The notes: generated by a model from the sequence alone, not told the origin. Counted from the first letter of the stretch, positions 26,401 to 38,806 are shown. The stretch is 64,000 nucleotides of DNA from Lentinula raphanica (GCA_027919835.1 JANVFP010000013.1:1054001-1118000), one strand, 5' to 3'. A program made the numbers and translations.

Positions 26401-27208
26401 TGGCACATGTAATACAACAACAGCTTATATCTGTCAAGCGACAAACCCCTGACTGTACACAGTACACTTGGTTGTTCTCAACTTGACTTGGATGATAAAT
26501 AGCGACAGGACTATTGCCCACTGCCCAGGTACAGTACTCAAAAGTAACTGCTTCGTGATACAGTATTAAACGTTGAACGTGTACAACACCATGATTGTAT
26601 TATATATATCATTAATACCAGTGCGACATGTAGGATGGGATATTGGAAAAGGAACCATGCAAAAAGCATAACGGAAGAGAACGGAAGACTCACTGAGCGT
26701 ATGCAGACCAGTTTTCTCGGAACACGTAGGACACACGTAGACACCTGAATTTCGAATCAATATATGCATCCAAGACGAAAAGAAAAACAACTCACTGATA
26801 TCTTCTGCGTCCGTTTCATCAAGGCTTACACAAGAAAAATGTAGCCTATGACGGAGTAAGTCAGCACACGCTCCCAAAGAGAGGATATAAGGAAACGTAC
26901 CAATCATTGCACTGTGAGCAATGAATCATCGGTGTACCATCATCTCCTTTTCTGCACGTACAGTACACTTTATCCGAAGCTGGAGTAGACACTTCCCTAT
27001 CTTTCTCAGACAAGTTCTTGACCTGTGCAACAACAGACAAAGAAGCATTTTTGGCATTCTTGTTCTCCTTTCCAGATTGCGATCCCGAATCTTGTAGTTT
27101 GTGAGAACTCTTTGAAGTTTTTGATGGAGGGGCAGATGAGCGTGTGGCGGCAGTGGCAGCGGCCTGTTTTGTGTTCGTTCTAGTCGAACGAGTGGTGCGT
27201 GTGCTCAT
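23444..27208 (-). CDS. BYE1: BYE1-like transcription regulator (PHD + TFIIS-M + SPOC)
   Basis: Nuclear protein of 1,013 residues that likely binds RNA polymerase II through a TFIIS-like domain and methylated H3K4 through a PHD finger. Exons in order: 26901-27208, 26796-26845, 26694-26744, 26122-26312, 25643-26067, 24589-25576, 24253-24533 and 23444-24191; phases close. The PHD finger (about 80-130) keeps all eight zinc ligands: YCTCRKGDD, HCSQCNDWLHFSC and YVCPTC. Its exons are only 50 and 51 nt. An acidic/basic linker leads to the TFIIS central domain (about 240-385: NYCRGKLEDVFRDIF, ASKYKDRFRMLQFNLS, LHRRIASRQITPKEISVMSS). SPOC lies at about 665-830 (WLGKITMP, FLLQMRMNPTKELVAVAF, SDYFIGIWILNKGK). 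A proline-rich region and an RGG-like tail end the protein. Intron 3 is 381 nt, far longer than its neighbours. Confidence 0.93.
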
Positions 27209-30200
27209 GGTGGTAGCGTTGAGAGCGTGCTGCGGAGGGCAGTCGTCAAGATAGTCGTCGTTGATAATAAAAACAATTCAAACTCCGCCTTCCGCAGAAT
27301 CACATCATTTCGTGATGACTAAGCCTAGCCGCCTCCGCCGTGCGGTCTCGACTCAGCCAGTTATGCGCCATTTTAACAACTGACTTCAACTTCGAGTTTT
27401 CTGGCACGCTGAGCGCTGAATATCGAATGTTCACTTATCACTGCTCAAAGGGCCTAACTTTCGGCCAATCGTGGACACTGGGAAAGCTCAGGGAAAACCC
27501 ACTGCCACAGTGTACGCTCTTATGAAGCTCAACATTCATCCGCGAGGCTAGGTTGAATGTTTCTCAGAATTCTAATCAATCAGGACCGCAATGGGCATGC
27601 GGCTGGTAAAAATTGTCTTTGGCAATAATTTTGGGGTAACGTCTATACTCGTGCTCCCATCGACATTGCCCAGCTTGCTCGGTAGGTACTCAGTATCATG
27701 ATGCTGATGAGACCACTGGACAGATGCATCATGTCTCCTCGAGACTTATGCCAATGAATCTCCAAAGCAGATGTACAGAGATGAGCTGCGATGGAAGTCG
27801 AACGACGTCAGTGGCTCGTTGAACGACCCCCTTCCTGCAGTTATCATTCCTCTCAGTACCTCGAGGTTTGCGTTTCCCAAAGCATTTCAGTCTCATGTCA
27901 TATCATACTCATGTCGAAACATGATTCGAAGCTCTTCCTGATTGTTTTCAACGACGCAGCGACACATAGACGTCATAAATTCGCCACTGGTGGAGCATGG
28001 AGGTCCATAGGCCAGATTCTTGGGCACTTCATAGTTCGAACAAATCTCTGTGACCCGTGGGGTATGAGTTTGTATCTTCGGCGTGCTGATAATCTGTCCC
28101 AGTGGACGGCGCATTCAATCGACTTCATCGTTTCTCGTGAGTTCTTGTGACGGTACGTATGTATAGGCTCTGGAATCCTTTCGTCATCATTACTATCATC
28201 AGTTATGTCTTTCCACTGAGTGGCAGTACTCTTTCGACATAGTATTGAACTTCAGTTTCCAAGGAACCAGGGCGGCCATTTTACATTCTCGGACGAGAGG
28301 AAACTGCCATGGAATTCAAAGTGAGTATTGGATAGTGCAAAAGCAATGCATTACTGGGTTTGGGTTTATATCGTCATGTCTTGACTTACCTCTTTTGGTT
28401 TTCTCTTGTAGCAGTGCGTTCGACTTCGAGTCGGTGTTCCGTCAAAGGAAATCAATCTGTATGATATCTCAAGTTGGTGAGTTGAGTACTGGTCTTGGGA
28501 GTCTTACACGAGACCTCCTCAGATTGTCCGCGCATTCAATGAATGAACCGGATCGGAGAAATTCTCGAGCTAGGACAGGCCTTCTGCCAGCGGTCGCCGC
28601 TGCACATGGGCGGTACATGGTAGCCTCGATTAGGATGGTCCTCGACCTATAGGCTATGGACGGGTCTCGAAATATTCGCGGCAATACGGTCCTGTCACAA
28701 TACTATTCGCTTTCTCTTCAACCGTGGTCTGTCTTATCAAAAAATCAATGTGAAGTACATAGCCAGGCCTAGACCTTGTCCGTACCCCCTTTCATGCTTT
28801 CGCGATTGATTGAAGTTCGAACCGAAGTCTATGTTTTGTCGAACCATCACATGCATCACAGTTCAAGGCACTCGAACTCTGCTATATGCAGATCAGGCCC
28901 TTCGTGCTAATCGGAAGCAGCCCACACGCGCCGCAAGGTTCGGAAGGCTGTACGAAAAGCCTTTTGGCAACCGCAAGGAATGCGAGAATGGGTGAAGGAA
29001 AGCTGCGGGAGGCTAGTTTTATCTTGATGTTCATTGGTCGAACACTTATTGCGTCCGGCGATTCTCACTGACATTAATGATTCTTGCAACAAGAAATGTC
29101 AGGAAGTACTACCATGTACTAGACTCTCAAGACTCGGACAGCATCAAGGGTCTCCGAAGATATAGAAGGTCTCAATGGATTCGAGGGAGATAAGCCTTCG
29201 GTTTATCCTGAATATTCTCTAAACCAAATCCGTATGGCAGGTCTCGAATGGTTGACTTTCGACATGCTTATCTGCGGTCCGAGCTATTCAGCTAGTCTCA
29301 TTCCCAATGCGTAACCAGCAATGAGCATTCAAAGGTACTCACTTTGCGTTCAATTGCTATATGTTCGTAACGTGGAGTCTCTCGTGGAGAAATAACCCAG
29401 TGTGTCAAACAAGCGTCAGGCAAGAATCCAGACGGAAATGTAATTGAGGGAAAATCCATTTCCCTCAGTTCACTTCCCCATGACCAAAGGCTACTTGATG
29501 TCCATGATAGCAATGCATTCTGATTGCCCGATTGCAGCTGATTGCAAAACGAAGTAAGTAAAATTCCTGCTGTAAAGGATTTTCTCGATGTCAAAGTCTC
29601 ATGATGAGCCCGGCAAGCTCGTTTTCTGATAGTAACGCTGCTCACTCGTGAATGTTTTTTGCGGGAAACATCCCCAGTCCTGGGTAAAAGCTGCTGTATT
29701 GGGGTAAACTTTGAACTAGAAGGTGTGTACACTCCGACTTATCGCTGCTGTTTTTCGCTTTACCTGCCTAATGGACTGCCCAGTGCTATCCAGCTGGCCC
29801 GATGATTCAAATATTCAAGATCGAAGTTTGTTGTACACAGCATAGCTGTAGAAATAGCTGTGAGTTTCCGGGCGTCCATAGGATGTAACATGGAGCTCCA
29901 CAGCTCAAAGCAATCTACAGGAGGCGGCGTGAATGCTCGTGAAAGCAGGAGAGCAGACTCTCGGACCGGGGAAAACTGATGAACAGCAGAACAATCCGAC
30001 GGCGTAACAAGAGTTGGCGCGTCATAGATGTCCTCATCTTTGATACAAGGTTTAGAGCTGGTTGTCGTTGGAATAATGTTATGTTATTCTTGATAGTTTT
30101 ATTGAAATGAAAGGGACCCCCCTTTTGCGAAATATACGAGGAACGTTGAGAGGAGATAACAACGGGGGTTAAGTGGGTGCCTAGGAAAGGAAATAAAGAT

Positions 30201-30734
30201 GCTGGCAAAGGCAAGTGCCGGCGTCAGATGAGATCATCGCCGGAATCGGAACCAATTCTCAATTACGTAAGACATCTTTCGAGCGGACACCGAGCGCGTG
30301 GGTGATCTGCCAGAAAGTAATGCATAGCGATTGAAGACTTTCTCTTCCCCTTCTACGACGGCCCATTCAGTCTTGGACCTCCTCAATCTCCTGGTCTTCG
30401 CCACAGTCAACGGCGACGGCCGTCACGAACTCCTCTTCTTCATTCTCGTCTCCTTCGGCACCGAGCCAAGAGGTGTTCTGTCACCAAGACTTGTAGTAGT
30501 GTCAACGACCCAGGTTCAAGAACAGCAAAGTTTAGCACATTGACTTGCTCAGCATTCAGGTCAAGTCAAAGGAGCCATTAATTAGGTAGGACCAGATTCT
30601 CGGTTTACTGTATAACATTTCCCTTTCTGGTCGTTCTTGCTGAATGAAGCGATGACATACTAAACACCGAACTTTTTTTCTAAATTATTTTCTCTCCAGA
30701 TTCCACCACAAACTCCTTGGTTCCGCTATCGTTA
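27209..30734. other. gene-poor 3.5-kb stretch
   Basis: No gene with recognisable homology. Open frames are short and none shows convincing codon-level conservation signals by eye. One weak spliced candidate is listed separately (about 28227-28484). No TIR or LTR structure was found by reading. Near 30715 a pyrimidine-rich leader precedes the CH-kinase gene. Confidence 0.4.
28227..28484 (+). other. weak candidate exons of an unknown gene
   Basis: Splice-like signals (a TGGCAG acceptor before 28227, donor GTGAGT at 28321, acceptor CTTGTAG near 28411, donor GTGAGT near 28480) frame a peptide with protein-like composition (HSIELQFPRNQGGHFTF, then LPWNS). The next exon is open in two frames, so the correct join is unclear. 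No start codon, family or full gene model can be supported. It could be a decayed gene. Confidence 0.2.
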
Positions 30735-33700
30735 ATGGCAGCAGCCGCTGTCTCTGTTTCTTCACCGTTCGCCATGTCTTCTCATCAACGACTTGCTGCT
30801 TCTCCGCCGGCTGCTTCTTCCTCTCGTTCTAAACATCCCGCTCCTTTACCCCACTCTCCAAACCAGGAATCAACTATCAAACCTTTCAATCGCATCCGCT
30901 CCTCATTGGAGCAAAGTCTGCGTAATGCCACTCGTTCAAAGAAATCCCCAGCTCCTGTAGTCGATGAGTTCGCTACTGTTTCTGCAAAGAGCAAGGGAAA
31001 GGAAAAGGAGAAGCAGAACGAGAAAGTATACGAGGAAAAGCAAGGCATGCTGCGACGGCTCGAGTCTAAAGTCAACTTTCGACGGATCACTCCATCTCCT
31101 CAGCCGCCAGCTGCAATCTCTCCTAGTTCGAAGGAAGACAAGGTACGCTTAGCTGGATCCACGAGTTATACAACTCCCTCTCTGAGAATGGCTTCTATGT
31201 CTTCTCCCGCTTTGCATCTGTCCTCACAGGCATCGCCGTCTCAAAAGTCACAACCTGTCGCTCCAACATCAACTAACCATTCCTCTAACACCGCATCGCC
31301 TCGCGAACGAGAGAAACTACGACAGTCCGACACACCGACTACGCCGACAAGCCGTCACAGACCTTCCAGGTCTGCTCCTATCAACATTCCAACATCATCG
31401 TCGGTATCGTCGTTGCACTCACCTCCGGAGACACCCAGGCGGCCTCATCGTGAACAATTCAGTCCACCAGACACACCAACTCCCATGCACAGATCAAGAG
31501 GATCGAACAAGGCGTCGAGCTCAACGAGTCACCTACCACTGAGTGGTTCATCTTCGCCATCCTTGACCCGACCTGGCGAAATCAGTGCCCATCGTGCTCG
31601 TTCACCGTCAATATCACGGAACCGCGTGGTCACGCCATCACACCGCGGACTTACTTCGTCATCAACCTCGCACCTACCTTCCTCACCGTCTCCTCCGCCG
31701 ACACCAACGCCTTCCAGACCGATTGATGCTCGACGCCCATCAATGGATTCCCCCCGTCGAGCCTCATTTGGCCGAGAAGGCTCGGAATCACCATCATCCG
31801 CCCTTCGTCCTCGGCCGATCTCACCCAATCAACGAGCGTATGCAAATAATCGCCATTTTAACATTTCGACAACTTCGCTATCCGGCCCACCTAATCCTGA
31901 ACATAGAGAGCTGATACGAACTGCGACGGCTATGTTATGCAAAGAGACAACTAGACCGCCACCGCATGCGATACAGACAGAGAGTGGAAGGAGGGACTGG
32001 GAGGGAGTGGAGGTTCGAATGCGCGCGCTGGTGAGATTAGAACGAATATGGGGCAAGAGTGGTATGCCGGCGAGTTCCAGTAACGTGAATGTGAATGGTC
32101 TGTCATCTAGCGGCCTGAGCGCCTCGGGTGAGGAACGGGAACGAAGGCTTTTTGCTGAGGCACTTCGGGATGGGTTTGTGTTATGCCAGTGCGTCATCAC
32201 ATATCTTTTGTTTTGGAAGAATATTCACTTACTGCCTTTTTTCTGCTTCCGCCTTACAACCAGCTTATTGAACAAACTCAGGTCAAGCTCCGTCGTACGC
32301 CCTGATCCCAAGGAGGATGGTTTTGTTCGTACCTCGAATATAACCAAGTTCCTTGCGGCGTGTGCATCATACGGACTTCCAAAGGAGGACCTGTTTGAAG
32401 GCGACGACCTTATCGAGGCTACCTCGGAAACCCTGGCCCGCGTCGCGAAGACTGTGATTGCGCTCATCAAATTCGTCGACGCGCCTATCTCGATTTCCGA
32501 TCGCTCTAAGATTCTTTCAGGTCAGGGACGAAGACCGAGCATGCATAGTACGACTGGGACGAGTTCTGCAGACCAAGGAGCCTCGTCGTCGAGTGTTTCT
32601 GGCCCCTACAACCTTGGCACAGCTGCTTCTCGATCGGCAGCGTCAGCTTCTACCCCGAATCTGTTGTCGAACAATGTTTCGCGGGCGACTTCCCCAACGC
32701 AGAATGCAACAGGCATTTCTCCTCCGCGTAAACGCTGGAGTCCTCCCAATCTCCTCCCAACTGTCCGTTCTGAGAGCTCAGAGGAAGGGACCGTTTCAAA
32801 GGGCAAATCACAAGTCAAATCCGGTACATCAAGGCTCGCGTCGGTATCAGTGACGCAAGATGTGAAATCCCCAAAGACGGATACAGATCGACCTGTTTTC
32901 CCCAGCGTTGATAACGATCGAGATGGGAAAGATTTACCTCTGACTCCTCCTCCTAGATCTCCTTTGCGAATTCGTACCTCTCGCAAATCCTCTCCACAAC
33001 AGCCCTCGGATGACGGCAAGTCGTTGCTCACTCGGTCGATGAACACTTCAACAGCTTCCCCGTCTTCTCCGTCTCGTATTTCCACAGTCGAATCCACCAG
33101 AGCCTCCATCGGCGACGCATCCATCCGGGACTCGATAGCGACTACTGATTACAGTCCTTACATTCGCCAGTCTGTCGCTTCTTCTGCCATGACAGACTCT
33201 ACGACGACCACAGTGCTCTCGAGTCTGTTGGAGGTTGGGCGGAGTAGTAGTGCGGGCTTTAGTAAGTTTGGAACTATCCGAACAATGACTACTGAGGCGA
33301 CCTCCGAGACGCCTTCCATCACGAAAATGGAAGGCAACTTCATAGCAGAAGAATTAGCTCGGAAATATCGAGCCGCTCCCGACGTCTTCGATAGGAAGCA
33401 GAGTGATGCCCCAGTGGTAGATTTGACGAGAGTCGAGGAAGCAGATGAGAGTGGTAGCTCTAGTGCCAAGGGTGGAGGAAGAGATAAAGGCAAGCAGAAA
33501 TCAGTAGAAGCAGAGGGAAAGATAGAAAGGGGCAGAGAACGGGCGATAGAAAAGGGTCCAGGGCCCGCGATACGCCTTGGCAAAGGTAAATGGCCAGACG
33601 ATTTCATGGATGCGATGCAAAACCATACTACGAATAATCTATCTATCTCCGCTTCTCCTACCTCTGACCCGGCCGAACGGCTACGAACACCTACCCCATT

Positions 33701-36327
33701 GTCAGGTTCCCCTCCCCGTAAACTTGCCGTTGTGGGTTTAGGCGCCTCTCGCCGTAACGAAAGCGTCGAATCGCTGCCCCAGTTTCCCCGAAGGCCTTCT
33801 CATCGTGCGCGTCATAGTATCGACACCGCAGGAGTACAGCCTACCGAATCTCTTCTTAGAAGGGACACTAGTCCAGATGGAGTTCCTACTCGAGTTCTTC
33901 CCAGACGCCATAGCACCAAGCCACGCACTCATCTGTTATCCAAAGGCAACACGAATGACGACAATGACAGTCCTGTCCCCTTTCCTCGTTCCTTTTCGGG
34001 CGATCACACCAATTCACCCTCGCCTTATTCGTCTGAAGATGCTTCTGGGTCGCAACAACGATTGGACAAGCCTTATCCACCTCGGGGGCGGTTTCAGAGT
34101 GACATCGAGGGGTCAAACAGGCGACGTCCTCGACCTAATTCGTATGATGAGCTTGGCGCGAACCTGCTCGGTCGAGGTTCGAGAGTATGGTCAATCTTGG
34201 TGGAGCGTCTGGTAACACTAGTGCGAGCGATTTGATGTCTAGAGATTCTATAGATGGAAGTGCAGTTCGCAAACCGTTGATCATTAAGGAGGAAGGGAAA
34301 GTCCCTACTCATTTCGTGAGTTAAATACATCGTCTCTGTTTAATTTTTTGTCCCTGAAACAATCGACTGATGTACATTTCCTCTTTTCAGCAACTCGGGA
34401 ATTGCATCGGGAGAGGTCAATTTGGTTCTGTATACCGGGCCCTTAATCTTAACACTGGCCAGATGGTTGCAGTGAAGCGAATTCGTTTGGAAGGGCTTAA
34501 AGAGGAAGAAGTAACCCAGCTCATGCGTGAGGTCGATCTGGTAAAGAGGCTTTCACACCCCAGTATCATCAAGTATGAGGGGATGCATCGTGATTCTGAT
34601 ACATTAAGCATCGTTCTCGAGTACGTCTTTCTTGGGGTGTTGGGCTCTGGACTATACTGAATCTCATATCAGGTATGCGGAGAATGGGTCTCTTGGTCAG
34701 ACTGTCAAAGCATTCGGAAAGCTCAACGAGAAACTCGTCGCGAGTTATGTCGTTCGGATATTGGAAGGACTTCACTATCTGCATCAAAGTGATGTGGTCC
34801 ATTGCGATCTCAAAGCGGCTAACATTCTCACCACCAAAACTGGCAATGTCAAGCTGTCTGATTTCGGTGTGTCGCTCAACATGCGTGCGGTAGAACGAGA
34901 GCAGGATGTCGCGGGGACACCGAATTGGATGGCTCCCGAGGTCATAGAACTGAAAGGTGCTTCTCCCAAGTCGGATATTTGGTCCTTGGCATGCACCGTC
35001 ATTGAACTCCTGACTGGACGTCCGCCTTATGGTGATATCCCAAATAGTATGAGTGGTACGTGGTCTTCGGATCTGCAAGCTTTTGCTTATCTGCTCAACT
35101 CTTGACTTTCCCTCTAATAGTGATGTTCCGTATCGTCGAAGATGACATGCCTCCGATTCCGCCAGGTGTTTCCCCTCTTTTGGAAGATTTCCTCAAGCAA
35201 TGTTTCCACAAGGATCCGACTCAGAGGCCCAGTGCTGAGCTGCTCTGCGAACACGAATGGTTGAAACAGAGCTGGGATGGGTACAAGGTCGGTTGGACTG
35301 ATCTCCTGTGAAGGAGTATTCTGATATCATTTTCCGTAGCAAATTCGTCCTCAAGACAGTATACCTTTCCTACGCCGTGTCAGCGCTGACTTTCAGAAGT
35401 CGGAAGTCGTCAGATATCTGTCTCAAATCGAAATGCCTGATTCTACATCTGAGCATCCACGGTCTGACGATAACATCAGCGGATCACCTCCTGGTCGTCG
35501 AATGTCCAACGCCTCCATGAGACCTTCAGTGGACGAAATTTCACCTCGAGACCACTCTTTCGTTAAGACTACATTTAGCAAACGTGAGTTGTCGTTTCAT
35601 TGAATCAGATCTTCAGCAAACATTTTTTTCTCTAGCGATGGTTTGCAGAGTGTGTTTGTTCCATGTCAAGAAGAATGCCGTTCTATGTGCTCAATGTAGC
35701 CTCATCTGCCACGTGAAATGCCAGACCCTTGCCCCTCCAACTTGCGACCTTCGTGCACAGCTGTTGCGCTACGCCCACTACGCGGAGAAGGGCAATCCTA
35801 GCAGTGCTTATTCTAATCCAGCTGACGCCTTAGGCGATGCTCAACCCAAGAGTCCCATGTCAGATGTCGCCTTTGTGTCTCATACCCCACGTACCAGCTT
35901 AGACACCGCTCCTCCGCCAGTACCATCTCCAACGCCCACCAGTGCCGTTCATCCACCTGTCGCGTTCAAATTCATGAACTTCAAGAAGCCGAAAGCCGTC
36001 CATCACCCCGCGACAGAACCCGCAAACTTGTCTTCGTCAACATCGTTGGAGAATATGATCCGTAAACCCACCGTGTTGCGCAAAGCCCACGATGACCGTG
36101 CTCCGTCAGTGAAGAGCAGCAGCACTCAAGCAAACAGTTCCATGCGGAGTGCCGGAACCGTAGCCAGTGCCGGTGGAAACTCTGAAGGAGTAGCAGAACC
36201 CGATGCTAGGGCATCCCGAGTCACGTCCCGGTCGGGAGCTTCAGACGATATTCGAATGCCCGGAGAATTGTCTGATGCTAGCCGTCGCCACCAGAAGAAC
36301 AAATCCTCCAACTGCATAGTACAATGA
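30735..36327 (+). CDS. cdc7: Cdc7/SepH-type septation kinase with CH and C1 domains
   Basis: STE11-like kinase of about 1,728 residues, related to S. pombe Cdc7 and Aspergillus SepH, acting in the septation initiation network at spindle poles. Exons: 30735-32188, 32264-34141, 34177-34315, 34391-34620, 34673-35055, 35121-35287, 35340-35583 and 35636-36327. A disordered Ser/Pro-rich N-terminus is followed by a calponin-homology-like domain (about 405-560: LFAEALRDGFVLC, NITKFLAACASYGLP, VAKTVIALIKFVDAP). A second disordered region follows. The kinase domain (about 1158-1415) has GRGQFGSVY, VAVKRIRL, VHCDLKAANIL, DFGVSLN and GTPNWMAPEVIELKG. Next come QIRPQDSIPFLRRV and a C1-type zinc finger (HSFVKTTFSK, CRVC, CAQC, CHVKC). 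The last four residues are CIVQ, a CaaX-like motif after a basic RRHQKNK. The intron at 34142-34176 is only 35 nt and is inferred from a frame switch. The ATG at 30774 is an alternative start. Confidence 0.9.
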
Positions 36328-37210
36328 TTGAAGCTGACTCTAACATCCGTTCTTATCCAAGTACGAGTACAGAGTATGTAACTCCATCGTTCCTTCTCCC
36401 TTTTTCTTGTCCGATACTGCATCTGTAATATGATACTTCAAGTCTATACGTGTTCTTTCATACCAGTCTTTTCATCTACAATCTCCAGTATATCGCTTGC
36501 ACTACTTTATCCATATCCATAGCTTCCTATTCTTGGTACCGGTACGGACTGTACATTTAGCCACCAGTCTGCTCATATCAAGTCGTGTCTTTCCCTCCCA
36601 CTACTTATCCTTACTCATCGATACATCCTGTGCTATCAACTCTTATCACTTCCGTGAACAATCCATCTTGGCCTCGGCTATTCTGGGTGATGTAATCCGG
36701 TGTCGTCGAAGGTTTGAAATTGAACTTCAAATGTTTTTCTCCAGTTAGCACACGAGGCTACAGCAATTATTTCACGGTAACATATCGCCTTCAACTTCAG
36801 TTCTAACTCGAGATGGTGCAAACGGTCTCTTTCAGGTACCCGATTTGACATTACTTAGCCACTACTCCTAGGCGTGCGGCCTTGCAAAGGGCGTCTGCAA
36901 CTTGGCCTTAGCATGGCCACGAGGTCCCTCAAGGCCCAAGGGAAACTTCGCCATCTCAAAAACTCAAAACAGATGCCATCTTTAGCTATTCTTGAATATA
37001 GTTTTGACCATCTTCGAACTTAGAACGGTCAATTCCCTCCGCTGGTCCAAACTTCAAACTCCAGATTCCAATGATCGCGGAAGGTATAAACCTCGGATGC
37101 CTTGTTGTGTGTAACTATAAAAAGCCAAAGGAAACTTCTAGTTCAGAGAAGCCGCTTTCTCGCGTGTTGCCACAATTGTTCCTCATTGCCTTTGTTTTTT
37201 CAATACCACC
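36328..37210. other. intergenic region with TATA box
   Basis: Roughly 0.9 kb with no supported exon. CTATAAAAAG at about 37114-37123 is a good TATA box about 90 bp before the secreted-protein start at 37211. Confidence 0.5.
37114..37123 (+). promoter_or_regulatory. TATA box of the secreted-protein gene
   Basis: CTATAAAAAG, about 88 bp upstream of the ATG at 37211, a normal distance for a fungal gene with a short leader. Confidence 0.55.
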
Positions 37211-38380
37211 ATGTTGCTCTTCCCCTTGCCTCTACGGCTCTTTTTCTTCTCTCTATTCCTGCTTAATGTGCAAATTGCAAGCGCGTCACCGACGAACTTG
37301 AACACGAATGGATATCGATTGGCTCGCGGGTTACCACCATTGCCTCCGAGAGACTTCGGACAGAGGAAACCTGGTCAAGATCCCACACCAGTTCTAAGGG
37401 CAAGAGCTAGTCCTTCTCCTTCAAGCGTTGTACGGTGAGTCTGACCACTTTAAACGCATCCATCTTTGCAATGTGCTCATCCAAGGGATGTATTCTCTAG
37501 ATATACAGGTCGTTTGCAAGTTCGCTCTGAGAATAGGTCGACAATTGGATACGTTCAGGACAAGTCGGGCCTACCAGTGTTCGTGTTCGCATCCTCAAAG
37601 AGAAAAGTCCAAGCTTCCGAACGCGATCCTTGTCTTTTAGGTCTACGGGATCAGATTTAGTGGTTAGTGTGACAGCCTCGTTGACACGAAAAGAGCAGCT
37701 AAATATCCTTGCCACACCGGTATGCACGAGTCATCTTTTCTACTGCCAGTGGTGAAATTGGCTAAATTTCAGCAGACTACGACTGCTCTTCCTTCGCCGT
37801 TCTACATAGGCGCTTCGACCCAGAGTTCCTCGGAAAATGCAACGATAAGTACAGGAGTCGCAACGTGAGTTCCGATCTTTTACTTGAAAGCAATCCGAAA
37901 GATGATCTTGATGCTTTTTATTCTACATAGCACTCTCCAACTGACGGACGTGACGAAAAGTAAGTTCGATATATGAAGATATTACCTAGATCAATCACAC
38001 TTATCAATGGTCGCAGCGGACGCTTTGTCAAAACCTGTAAAATCAGACAACGTTGATGCTCTTGTAGAGTCTGCAATCTGGACTATAAACTCTTCGACGA
38101 AGGAGCTGACAGGTAGATCAAAGTTTCTTATGATGTGGAATGGTCTAACGTTGATCAACCTTTCAGCTCAATACGTTAATCCAGATGGTAGTCTTCCGAG
38201 CACATTCCTTGTATACGACGACGCCGATACCCAACTCTATCTCGTGGGCGATACTACATCTCTGAACGCGACCTTTGCACCGGTTGTGAGTTTTTGTCCT
38301 CCTCAGGACATATTCATTCATTCTGTCAGAATCTTAACTGATGCATGTATGTATCACAGAAGCTGTTCATTGTCGACTGA
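37211..38380 (+). CDS. secreted protein of unknown function, eight exons
   Basis: Predicted 245-residue secreted protein. Exons: 37211-37434, 37501-37578, 37641-37719, 37773-37864, 37931-37959, 38017-38112, 38167-38285 and 38360-38380; phases close. The signal peptide is strong (MLLFPLPLRLFFFSLFLLNV, cleavage near ASASPT). It is followed by NTNGYRLARGLPPLPPR, a motif seen at the start of many mushroom secreted proteins. The body has GRLQVRSENRSTIGYVQ, SDLVVSVTASL, SAIWTINSSTKELTAQYVNPDG and STFLVYDD; these resemble a basidiomycete family of short secreted proteins with repeated beta-strand-like units and no assigned activity. The second intron (37579-37640) uses a GTTCGT donor and is inferred because the frame must shift there; its TTGTCTTTTAG acceptor is strong. 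The last exon is only 21 nt and the least certain. Confidence 0.7.
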
Positions 38381-38806
38381 GTTATCACTCATCACAGAAC
38401 CATGCACTGACAGTACACAAGACTTTTCTGTATCATCAAACTTTTTTATGGGAAGACAGATGGACTTTTCTTGTTACTGTACTAATTTTACCAACTTACT
38501 CTTAGCTTCGGACGTTCTAACTCGTCGTTCCTTCGTATGTACCCGCTCTCTTTGGCTTCTGAAGGGTGTCTTTTCCCAGAAAAGACCCCAAGTCGTAATC
38601 ATTGAACGTGTAAATAGTCATTAGTACTGCTGAACTGCTGCTAATACTTAGGTGTTTCGGAATTTCGAGTGCTTGCCCTTCCTAGTAAGCTTCCCGACTT
38701 TACTTAAACATTTCTATATATCGCCCCGAGTGCGGTTAGGCTTGCGACACTGTAGTGCAATTTCAAGCGATATTGACATCATGATATAGCTTGATCTCCT
38801 TTCCAC
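38381..38806. other. convergent intergenic region
   Basis: Lies between the ends of the secreted-protein gene (+) and the GH18 gene (-). No exon is supported. Confidence 0.45.

Noticed and set aside
29298..29732. Minus-strand 144-codon open frame in the gene-poor gap
   Set aside because: No recognisable motif, no introns and composition like random translation; kept only as part of the gap description.
32606..33124. Minus-strand 172-codon open frame
   Set aside because: Shadow of the disordered region of the CH-kinase gene; no homology and wrong strand.
35308..35520. Independent small plus-strand gene
   Set aside because: It is the exon after the kinase domain read in another frame; the spliced frame gives QIRPQDSIPFLRRV, which is conserved in this kinase family.
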